Positions 25,509 through 32,426 of a stretch of 37,401 bases of DNA are shown here, in pieces. The notes under the pieces were generated by a model that saw only the letters and a list, made by a program, of their open reading frames with translations, was not told the DNA's origin and ran no database searches. This stretch comes from Lachnospiraceae bacterium UBA7054. GTDB taxonomy: Bacteria; Bacillota; Clostridia; Lachnospirales; Lachnospiraceae. Each line of letters begins with the position of its first letter. Positions within the stretch are counted from its first letter, which is position 1. The stretch is taken from positions 1 to 37,401 of the forward strand of contig DLAF01000058.1 in NCBI GenBank assembly GCA_002492725.1, given 5' to 3'. A program made the translations under genes and the position numbers.

Positions 25509-26426
25509 TTACAATTCTTTCAGCAGATCTCCCAGTCTGCGGATACCTTCTGTGATGGTTTCCGAATCGGCATTCGTGTAGTTAAGACGCATGGTATTGG
25601 AATTTCTGATGTCTGTATAGAAGGGGTCTCCCGGGACAAACGTGACTTTTTTCTCCAAAGCTTTAGGGAACAGCGACATAGCGCTCACTCCTTCCGGAAG
25701 CGTTACCCACAAAAACATACCGCCGTGTGGCTGGGTATATTTCACTGTCGGCGGAAAATACCGATTTATGGCGTCCGTCATTGTGTGCGCCTGTTTTTTG
25801 TACAACTCCGTTATCTTTGCGATATGCATGTCCAAATCGTTGTTTTTCAAATAGTCCCAGATCAAATACTGCGCAAAGATATTTGTGTGCAGATCGCTCG
25901 CTTCTTTGGCAACGGATATGTGCTTTAGCAGCTCTTTGTTTTCGGAAATGAGAAAGCCGATACGCATACCAGGGGTGATCGTTTTGGAAAAAGTTCCAAG
26001 CAGAATGCTGTTTGGCAGTTTCCCGGCGCTGATGTAGGGCAGACGCTCTCCCTCAAAACGCAGTTCGCCATAAGGATCGTCTTCTATGAAAACGACCTCA
26101 TATCTTTTCAGAATATCATAAATGCGTTCCCTGTTTCCGGCGGAATAGGTGAGTCCGGTCGGATTTTGAAAATTGGGAATGGTATAGATGAATTTAACGG
26201 GATTTTGCAGGGCATCTTCCAGTTCTTCCGGATTCATACCTTCCTCGGTTAATGTAACCGGGTAGAAAGTCGGCTGCTGCATGGAAAAAGCCTGTATTGC
26301 GGCAAGATAAGTCGGTTTCTCGACAATGACCCCGTCGCCCTTGTCGAGCAGCACCTTTCCGATCAGGTCAAGCGCCTGCTGGGAGCCGGTTGTAGGCATC
26401 CATTTGCTTCCTGTCCGTGTTAGCAA
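25509..26426 (-). pseudogene. PLP aminotransferase (class I, fold type I), 5' end deleted
   Basis: The remaining 305 codons match the C-terminal three-quarters of a 2-aminoadipate/kynurenine-type aminotransferase. Visible are PTTGSQQALDLIGKVLL, the PLP-contacting NFQNPTG and EDDPYGELRF, the Schiff-base lysine in GTFSKTITPGMRIG and the substrate Arg near MRLNYTN. About 90 N-terminal residues are missing. A TGA stop lies in frame directly upstream of the only possible start, a TTG at 26426 with no ribosome site. It meets a second truncated gene head-to-head at about 26420. Loss of the N-terminal arm and small-domain part makes activity unlikely. Confidence 0.75.
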
Positions 26427-27141
26427 TCAGGAAATAACGGAAGAGGGGATCCGTTATGCGATTCAGAATGAAAAGATAAAAGGTCTTTATGTGATACCGG
26501 ATTATCAGAATCCCACGGCACACATCATGTCGCTTGAGATGAGGAAAATGATCGCGAAGGCAGCCGGGGAGGAAAAGCTTTTAGTCATAGAGGATGGCAT
26601 CAATAACCTTCTGGCAGAGAATCCGATACCTCCTATTGCGGCTTTTGCGCCGGAACAGGTCATTTATATATCAAGTCTTTCCAAAACCGTTTCGCCGGGA
26701 CTCAGGACGGCGTTTATTCATGTTCCTGACAGATTTTATGAAAGACTGGCGACGGCGCTGTATTCCATGAATATTTCGATTTCGCCCTTACTTGCGACAG
26801 TATCCGCGGCTTTGATTGAGGATGGCGCAGCGGATGAAATTGTTGCTGCCCGCAAAAAGGATATCAGGGAACGGAATGCCGTTGTCGATCAAATTCTGAA
26901 AGAATCCGTTTTGCCGGGAGAGCCTACGGCGCCGCTGAGGTATGTACGGCTGCCGGAATACTTTACGGGGAAAAGTTTTGAGATTTGTGCCGGGCAGGCA
27001 GGCGTGGAGGTTTACGGCGCGGAACGCTTCTGCGTGGGCAACGGAATACCGGAGAAAGCGGTCAGAATTTCCGTGATCACGCCTCCTTCTTTGGAAATTC
27101 TGACAGAGGGACTAAACCGGCTGAAAGCGCTGCTGAAATGA
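26421..27141 (+). pseudogene. MocR-type (GntR-aminotransferase) regulator, 5' end deleted
   Basis: The open frame matches only the second half of a MocR-type aminotransferase domain. It has KIKGLYVIPDYQNPTAH, ISSLSKTVSPGLRTAF with the PLP lysine, and a C-terminal RISVITPPSLEILTEGL. The GntR winged-helix domain and the first part of the aminotransferase domain, over 200 residues, are absent. The open frame upstream of about 26420 is the antisense of the neighbouring aminotransferase. No start with a ribosome site exists at the junction. MocR regulators usually diverge from an aminotransferase gene, so both genes seem to have lost their facing 5' ends in one deletion. Confidence 0.72.
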
Positions 27142-27143
27142 TT

Positions 27144-27173
27144 TTGCTATGGTATTGGCGAGTGTGATATAAT
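27144..27173 (+). promoter_or_regulatory. Promoter of the CapA-like gene
   Basis: TTGCTA (27144-27149), 18 bases, perfect TATAAT (27168-27173). The expected start, about seven bases on, is the A of the ATG at 27180, which suggests a leaderless mRNA. Confidence 0.65.
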
Positions 27174-27179
27174 GGCTAC

Positions 27180-28475
27180 ATGGCTAAGAAAAGATTGCAC
27201 AAAAAGAAAAAGAGAATAAGATTGAGCCGCAGCTTTCTCATGCCGTTTATGATTACTCTGACGGCGGTGGCAGCGGCGGGCGTTTTTGCACTTGCGGCGC
27301 ACAGTTGGATCACAGAGCCGGTCAGGAAACAATCGACTGATTCAGTCAATAGGGAGCAAGAGAAGGACGACACGACGCAGAAGGCACAGATTCCGCAGGA
27401 GTCACCCGAAACTGCGGCGGATCATGAGCCCGCGCAGGAAGAAGCGCCTTCCAAATATCAGAGCGAGCTGGAAAACCCTGATTATCTTGCGGAGAATAAC
27501 ATCTATGTCAGGGAACCGGTCGTGCCCGGGCAGGCGACCCTTACCTTTGCAGGGGATGTCCTCTTTGATGATCATTACGCGATTACCGGACCGGTGCGTG
27601 CAGACGGCGATATTTCCAAGGGCGTGTCGCCTGATGTGATCGAGCGGATGCAGGCGGCGGATGTGATGATGCTAAACAATGAGTTTGCCTATTCCAACCG
27701 CGGGGCGCCCCTTGAGGAGAAACAGTTTACCTTTCGGGCAAGACCTGAGACGGTGGCTTATCTAACTGACATGGGTGTCGATATCGTGTCTCTGGCAAAT
27801 AACCACGCTTACGACTATGGACCGGATGCCCTCACGGATACGCTGGATACCTTGCGTGAGGCTGAGATTCCTTATGTGGGCGCGGGACGCAACATCGGTG
27901 AGGCGAGAAAGCCCGTCTACTACATTGTGGGAGATCTCAAGATCGCCTTTGTATCGGCAACCCAGATCGAGCGGCTGGATACGCCGGATACAAAGGAAGC
28001 TACGGAAACAACCCCAGGCGTTTTTCGCTGCTGGAATGGAGAAAAGCTGTTGGAGACGATTCGGGAGGCGGCCCGCAGCAGCGACTTTGTGGTGGTTTAC
28101 GTACATTGGGGGACAGAAAATGTGGCGGAGCTTGATTGGGCGCAGCTAAAACAGGCACCGGAGCTGGTCGGAGCGGGAGCGGATCTGATCATCGGCGATC
28201 ATCCTCACTGCCTGCAGCCGATTGGTGTGATACGGGGCGTGCCCGTGATCTACAGTTTGGGAAATTTTTGGTTCAACTCAAAGACGCTGGATACCGGTAT
28301 GGTGGAGGTAGTGATCGACGAGTCGGGGATCGTGAGTTATCAGTTTGTTCCCTGTCTCCAGAGCGGATGCCGCACCACACTTTTGGAGGGTGCGGAGAAG
28401 GAGCGGGTGCTTTCTTATCTGCGCGGCATATCAGAGGGTGTGCAGATTGACGGAGATGGTTTTGTGAGTTGGTAA
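27180..28475 (+). CDS. CapA-family metallophosphatase-like protein, membrane-anchored
   Basis: The 431-residue protein has a Lys/Arg-rich start, one membrane segment (about residues 20-42) and a charged, Glu/Pro-rich linker to about 115. A CapA/PgsA-like domain follows: LTFAGDVLFDDHY, MLNNEFAYSNRG, VSLANNHAYDYG, VVYVHWGTE and IIGDHPHCLQPI. The GD, NN-H, H-W and DHPH motifs are the metal-binding signature of this calcineurin-like family. CapA supports poly-gamma-glutamate capsule export, but no capBC genes are present, so the substrate here is unknown. There is no ribosome site before the ATG; a TATAAT box lies only seven bases upstream. Confidence 0.88.
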   Translation: MAKKRLHKKKKRIRLSRSFLMPFMITLTAVAAAGVFALAAHSWITEPVRKQSTDSVNREQEKDDTTQKAQIPQESPETAADHEPAQEEAPSKYQSELENPDYLAENNIYVREPVVPGQATLTFAGDVLFDDHYAITGPVRADGDISKGVSPDVIERMQAADVMMLNNEFAYSNRGAPLEEKQFTFRARPETVAYLTDMGVDIVSLANNHAYDYGPDALTDTLDTLREAEIPYVGAGRNIGEARKPVYYIVGDLKIAFVSATQIERLDTPDTKEATETTPGVFRCWNGEKLLETIREAARSSDFVVVYVHWGTENVAELDWAQLKQAPELVGAGADLIIGDHPHCLQPIGVIRGVPVIYSLGNFWFNSKTLDTGMVEVVIDESGIVSYQFVPCLQSGCRTTLLEGAEKERVLSYLRGISEGVQIDGDGFVSW

Positions 28476-28606
28476 GGGCGCAGGATTGCATGGTAGTAGA
28501 AAATTTTTATATAAGTGAAACTTTTCCGAAGGCTGAATCGTATTCTTTACAAAGGGACAGATTTCCAAGACAGAGAACGATTGTCGGACAGAAAGGAAAA
28601 TGAGAT

Positions 28607-30013
28607 ATGAGTGTAGGAAACATAGGGAACGGTTATTCTTCATGGATTCACAACAACAATACAACCCCTGCGGGATCCAAAAATCGTCCCGCACAGACTG
28701 ACGAGGAACAGGAAGAAAAAAAGACCGAGGACATGACCTACCGCGAGCAGATTCTCGCGCATATGGAGGAAATGGCGAAGAAAGTCAAGGACGGCACCGT
28801 AGAGCCGACCTTCCAGACGGGCGCCCAGTCCTTTACCATGAAAGAGTGGGAAAAGCTTCTGGCGGATTTTGACGACGCGGAGGAGGCGCTGCAGGAGCAG
28901 ATCAAGGAGCTGATCGCGGAAGTGGAGAAACAGGCGGCCAAAGAGGCATTAAGAAGAGAGACCGAGAGTAAGCTCGATTCCGACGGCTCAGAGACAATTG
29001 TGACAGATGTGTCAGTTCCTGAGGCGGCACAGCCCACAGTGGCATCTGGCGGCAGCGTGGCAAACCCACAGCCTGCAGAGAATGGCAGCATGACAGTGCC
29101 ACAGCCGACTTCGGTAACTGCTGCGGGCAGTGCCGCGGTTCCCGACAAAAAACCGTGGGAGATAGATGGCATGGACGATAATTGTACGGATGTGGAAGTG
29201 ACGGATCCGGAGGAGCTTCTGTCGTTACTTACGGACGAGGTGACTAAGAGCACCTTCCCCACCGACGATCCCGAACACAAGCATTGGTTTATCACCTGCT
29301 ATGGGGAGGACGGAATTAGGTGCAAGGAAGCCTATTTTGACGGGACGAAATGGGTGAACCGGGACTGTTGGAATTTTACTTACACGGAACCGGGACAGTA
29401 CGAGAAGGTGATGGCCTTTTTGCAGCGATTTCCACAGGATGCCAATCTGCGTTTTGCATCCCACGAGAATTTTTGGAAGGATTTTTTGGCGGGAGAAATC
29501 GATGAGGACGATTTCGTTAACTTTTTCGAGACTTCCACCGATAAGGACGGTGTGCCGGATTATACCTATGAGAAGGACGGCTCGACTTACATCGACCGGG
29601 AAAAGGTGAAGTACGCCAAATATATGAACGGTTTCGGCGCGCATTTTTATACGGCGGAGGAGATGGATCTGCTCTGGCGGGGAATCATCCATGAAAACCG
29701 CAAACATCTGCAAAAGATTTCCGATGCAGACGGTCAGATGACGATTCCCGGAGCGGGTGAAGCCGCAAAGAACGGAAAAGGAAAGGATGCCGGGGACGAG
29801 GATGATGACCTCGAAACAAAAATTATTACCAAACCCGACGGCTCTACCGTCTTACAGATCAGGACAAACTTCGGCGTGATGGAAGTGGAGGTCACGGAGG
29901 CACAGAAGTTCGGCCTGCAATATGTGGCACGCCCGGGAGACGGAGCCGGGAGAGTGATGCCTGCGAGCCCTTTCGCGCATACGGCGACTGCGTATGGGAA
30001 TGGGGAGGCGTGA
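28607..30013 (+). CDS. Uncharacterised Lachnospiraceae-type protein A
   Basis: The product is not recognised. The 468-residue protein begins MSVGNIGNGYSSW, without signal peptide or membrane helix. A region around residues 65-115 carries QSFTMKEWEKLLADFDDAEE and a predicted coiled coil. A low-complexity linker rich in Ala, Pro, Thr, Val and Ser follows (about 125-185). Then comes a probable folded domain with three Cys and aromatic residues (WFITCYGEDGIRCKEAYFDG) and an acidic-rich C-terminal part. The ATG follows AAAGGAAAATGAGAT. Its stop is one base before the next gene's ATG, so the two are coupled. The N-terminal pattern recalls the next gene's. Confidence 0.75.
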   Translation: MSVGNIGNGYSSWIHNNNTTPAGSKNRPAQTDEEQEEKKTEDMTYREQILAHMEEMAKKVKDGTVEPTFQTGAQSFTMKEWEKLLADFDDAEEALQEQIKELIAEVEKQAAKEALRRETESKLDSDGSETIVTDVSVPEAAQPTVASGGSVANPQPAENGSMTVPQPTSVTAAGSAAVPDKKPWEIDGMDDNCTDVEVTDPEELLSLLTDEVTKSTFPTDDPEHKHWFITCYGEDGIRCKEAYFDGTKWVNRDCWNFTYTEPGQYEKVMAFLQRFPQDANLRFASHENFWKDFLAGEIDEDDFVNFFETSTDKDGVPDYTYEKDGSTYIDREKVKYAKYMNGFGAHFYTAEEMDLLWRGIIHENRKHLQKISDADGQMTIPGAGEAAKNGKGKDAGDEDDDLETKIITKPDGSTVLQIRTNFGVMEVEVTEAQKFGLQYVARPGDGAGRVMPASPFAHTATAYGNGEA

Positions 30014-30014
30014 T

Positions 30015-30866
30015 ATGAGCATTAGTGGCGTAGGGAGCAGGAATACTTATATTTATAATACTCGGACAGGAAAACTTTCCTCAAAGGATGGGCAAAATGA
30101 TGCCTTTGTGAATTACTTTAACGGAGATAGCAAAGGCGATGAGGAAGATGTCCTCAATGGGTATGACAGATCAAGAAAAGCGGACATAAAAAAATATCTT
30201 GAGATGATGCCGCAGATTGAAAGGGATCTTTTCAGCGACCCGGCAAAAGAGGAATATGAGATCACTACGGAGATTATTGATGCGGTTACTACCACCGTAC
30301 AAGTGGACGGCGGCAACATTTTGAAGCGTTATGACGCCGGCTTTTTTACCCATATTGATCCCTCACTCCTCTTTCACAAAGCGGGGCCGTTTTTGACGCA
30401 TGAACATAAGGACTATGACACTTCTGACAACAGTGTCAATATTGCCGTCGGCGATGTGTTTGACCTTGGAAACGGATGCAGACTGCGCGTGGGGGAAGAT
30501 CAGGTCTACGGCGAGGGTGCCGGTCACAAAAACGAGGAAAACGATGAGAGGCTGACAGCGCTGGCGTGGGGACTTGGCGCCCTGATCCATTTTGCGGAAG
30601 GACAGTGGTCTTCCGTCATGTTTGAGATGCGCGATGGCGGAAGGGGCGATATACTGGGAGGTACAACGCCCATGCTGCTGGAACTGCTGCGGCAGCTTGG
30701 CGTGGATACTGACCGCGAATTTATCTTAAACGGCACGAAATGCGAGGTGCGAAACGGGAAAATCCATGAAGTCGGCGATAAGTGGGGCGTGGCACGTTCC
30801 GTGCGGGATGAGGCAATCCGAAAGTATGAGGAGGAGATGTCTCGTCCGCTCTCGGAGAGAAAATAA
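30015..30866 (+). CDS. Uncharacterised Lachnospiraceae-type protein B
   Basis: The product is not recognised. The 283-residue protein begins MSISGVGSRNTYIYNTRTG and has no signal peptide or membrane helix. A charged segment to about residue 75 is followed by a probable folded domain (FFTHIDPSLLFHKAGPFLTH, GDVFDLGNGCRLRVGEDQVY) and an alpha-rich C-terminus. The ATG at 30015 has GGGGAGG six bases upstream, so the earlier frame start at 29994 is rejected. It overlaps the translation unit of protein A, suggesting both act together. It ends about 56 bases before the rplJ promoter. I see no catalytic motif. Confidence 0.72.
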   Translation: MSISGVGSRNTYIYNTRTGKLSSKDGQNDAFVNYFNGDSKGDEEDVLNGYDRSRKADIKKYLEMMPQIERDLFSDPAKEEYEITTEIIDAVTTTVQVDGGNILKRYDAGFFTHIDPSLLFHKAGPFLTHEHKDYDTSDNSVNIAVGDVFDLGNGCRLRVGEDQVYGEGAGHKNEENDERLTALAWGLGALIHFAEGQWSSVMFEMRDGGRGDILGGTTPMLLELLRQLGVDTDREFILNGTKCEVRNGKIHEVGDKWGVARSVRDEAIRKYEEEMSRPLSERK

Positions 30867-30922
30867 TCAGAACAAAACCGCTCATAATGGAAGAAAAACG
30901 CTTATAAATGTAATAAAAACAG

Positions 30923-30952
30923 TTGACAGCCCTCCGCCCGCTGTGCTATAGT
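30923..30952 (+). promoter_or_regulatory. Promoter of the rplJ-rplL operon
   Basis: Perfect TTGACA (30923-30928), 18 bases, TATAGT (30947-30952). It shares AAAAACAGTTGAC with the rpmG promoter. Confidence 0.85.
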
Positions 30953-30963
30953 AGCAAAGGTTG

Positions 30964-31066
30964 CAAAACCAAAACCATGCCGAAGACAGCAGGTGCCGTA
31001 TTGCCGGCGTAAGAGTCCGCCTGCCGAGGAGAGATGCGAGAACTGTTCTTTTGGAATACTATTTTC
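30964..31066 (+). promoter_or_regulatory. L10 ribosomal-protein leader
   Basis: The family-typical GCCGAAGACAGCAGGTGCC and TCCGCCTGCCGAGGAG segments are present (about 30980-31030); GCAGG and CCTGC pair to form the L10(L12)4-binding stem. The position between promoter and rplJ matches known leaders. Excess L10 would bind here and favour the attenuator. Confidence 0.8.
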
Positions 31067-31095
31067 GTCCTCCCTGTCTTCAGGGGGGACTTTGT
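31067..31095 (+). terminator. Attenuator of the rplJ leader
   Basis: GTCCTCCCTG (31067-31076) pairs with CAGGGGGGAC (31081-31090; one G-U pair) around TCTT and is followed by TTTGTACTT. It lies between the L10 leader and the rplJ ribosome site. Confidence 0.75.
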
Positions 31096-31127
31096 ACTTC
31101 CCACAAAATAAAAAAGGAGGTAATGTA

Positions 31128-31706
31128 ATGGCAAAAGTGGAATTGAAAAAACCGATCGTAGACGAGATCGCCGCTGCCGTAAAAGACGCGCAGTCAGTTG
31201 TTTTGGTTGACTATCGCGGCCTTACGGTGGAGCAGGACACACAGCTGCGCAAAACGCTGCGTGAAGCCGGGATCACCTACAAGGTTTACAAGAACACGAT
31301 GATGAATTTTGCATTCAAGGGTACGGACTGTGAAGCGCTGCTCCCCTATCTGGAAGGCCCCAGTGCAGTCGCAATCTCCACAGAAGATGCGACGGCTCCC
31401 GCCAGAATATTATGCAAATTCGCAAAGACGGCAGAAGCTCTTGAGGTCAAAGGCGGCATCGTGGAAGGTATCGCCTATGACGCAAAGGGAATTGAGAACA
31501 TTTCGAAGATTCCATCCAGAGAAGAGCTGCTGTCCAAGCTGCTTGGCAGCATCCAGTCTCCGATCACAAACTTCGCACGTGTGATGAATCAGTTGGCGGA
31601 GAAAGGCGGCGCATCCGAATGCGAGGCGCCCGCGAAGGAGGAAGCGCCCGTAGAGGAGGCAGCGCCTGCAGAAGCGCCCGCAGAGGAAGCGCCTGCGGCA
31701 GAGTAA
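31128..31706 (+). CDS. rplJ: 50S ribosomal protein L10
   Basis: This is a 192-residue L10. The N-terminal rRNA-binding domain is VELKKPIVDEIAAAVKDAQS with DYRGLTV. The C-terminal helix binds L12 dimers. It has an unusually long low-complexity tail of Ala, Pro and Glu repeats (about residues 160-192, PAEAPAEEAPAAE). L10 anchors the L12 stalk and represses its own operon. The ATG at 31128 has AAAAAGGAGG eight bases upstream; the frame's upstream part lies in the leader. Confidence 0.97.
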   Translation: MAKVELKKPIVDEIAAAVKDAQSVVLVDYRGLTVEQDTQLRKTLREAGITYKVYKNTMMNFAFKGTDCEALLPYLEGPSAVAISTEDATAPARILCKFAKTAEALEVKGGIVEGIAYDAKGIENISKIPSREELLSKLLGSIQSPITNFARVMNQLAEKGGASECEAPAKEEAPVEEAAPAEAPAEEAPAAE

Positions 31707-31782
31707 GGAGTTTCGGGCTTTCCGATCACTGAAAAGCAGTTATTAATTTTGAAACCGGATAATGTTAAGGAGGAAAATGATC

Positions 31783-32163
31783 ATGGCAAAGTTATCTACC
31801 CAGGAATTGATCGATGCGATCAAAGAGTTGACAGTATTAGAGTTAAATGACCTCGTAAAGGCTTGCGAGGAGGAGTTCGGCGTATCCGCAGCAGCGGGCG
31901 TTGTGGTTGCAGCGGCAGGTGCTGACGCTGGCGCGGCAGCAGGCGAGGAGAAGACGGAGTTCGACGTTGAGCTGACCGATGTAGGTCCCAACAAGGTTAA
32001 GGTTATCAAGGTGGTTCGTGAGGCGACCGGCCTTGGCCTGAAGGAGGCGAAGGATCTGGTTGATTCCGCTCCGAAGATGGTGAAAGAGGGCGCTTCTAAG
32101 GAAGAGGCTGACGATATCAAGGCTAAGCTCGAGGCAGAGGGCGCAAAGGTTACCCTCAAGTAA
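31783..32163 (+). CDS. rplL: 50S ribosomal protein L7/L12
   Basis: The 126-residue stalk protein has an N-terminal dimerisation domain (STQELIDAIKELTVLELNDL), an Ala/Gly hinge (about 45-58) and the factor-binding C-terminal domain (KVIKVVREATGLGLKEAKDL). It recruits translational GTPases. The ATG at 31783 has AGGAGG nine bases upstream, better than the in-frame ATGs at 31762 and 31777. Confidence 0.98.
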   Translation: MAKLSTQELIDAIKELTVLELNDLVKACEEEFGVSAAAGVVVAAAGADAGAAAGEEKTEFDVELTDVGPNKVKVIKVVREATGLGLKEAKDLVDSAPKMVKEGASKEEADDIKAKLEAEGAKVTLK

Positions 32164-32180
32164 TCAGGCAGAAGAAGGGG

Positions 32181-32220
32181 CCGTTCGTGCGCGCAGGCGT
32201 GCGGACGGTCTTACTGTTTT
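32181..32220 (+). terminator. Partial terminator after rplL
   Basis: CCGTTCGTGC (32181-32190) pairs with GTGCGGACGG (32199-32208), including G-U pairs. It is followed by TCTTACTGTTTT, a weak U run, so some read-through into rpoB is expected. Confidence 0.6.
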
Positions 32221-32239
32221 CTGTTCTATTGCCATATCC

Positions 32240-32298
32240 ATTTGAAAAATCTTCGCTTTTCTTTATGTCGGGCATTTCGCCCCCAATTTTTTTCAAAT
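32240..32298 (+). repeat. Inverted repeat upstream of the rpoB promoter
   Basis: ATTTGAAAAA (32240-32249) pairs with TTTTTCAAAT (32289-32298). Inside is a small GGGC/GCCC hairpin followed by seven T. It may act as a second weak terminator after rplL. Confidence 0.4.
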
Positions 32299-32304
32299 TT
32301 CTCA

Positions 32305-32333
32305 TTGACTCCCGCTTGGACTTGTAGTAAAAT
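32305..32333 (+). promoter_or_regulatory. Promoter of rpoB-rpoC
   Basis: TTGACT (32305-32310), 17 bases, TAAAAT (32328-32333). The predicted start is near 32340. Confidence 0.75.
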
Positions 32334-32335
32334 GG

Positions 32336-32368
32336 ATAGTGCACTATTGTGGTGTGCTATGCTTTTTT
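32336..32368 (+). terminator. Terminator-like hairpin at the rpoB transcription start
   Basis: ATAGTGCAC (32336-32344) pairs with GTGTGCTAT (32352-32360) over 9 bp, then GC and six T. It is complete only in transcripts arriving from upstream; those starting at about 32340 lose part of the 5' arm. Confidence 0.5.
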
Positions 32369-32426
32369 ATGGTCTTATTTTTGACGGGAAGCATGTATCA
32401 ATCATAAAGAACGGGGTGAAATGTCA

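Noticed and set aside
28510..28545. Sigma-D (flagellar) promoter before the unknown pair
   Set aside because: TAAG and GCTGAATC match the consensus too poorly; a similar weak match before the FliD-like gene is also not convincing.
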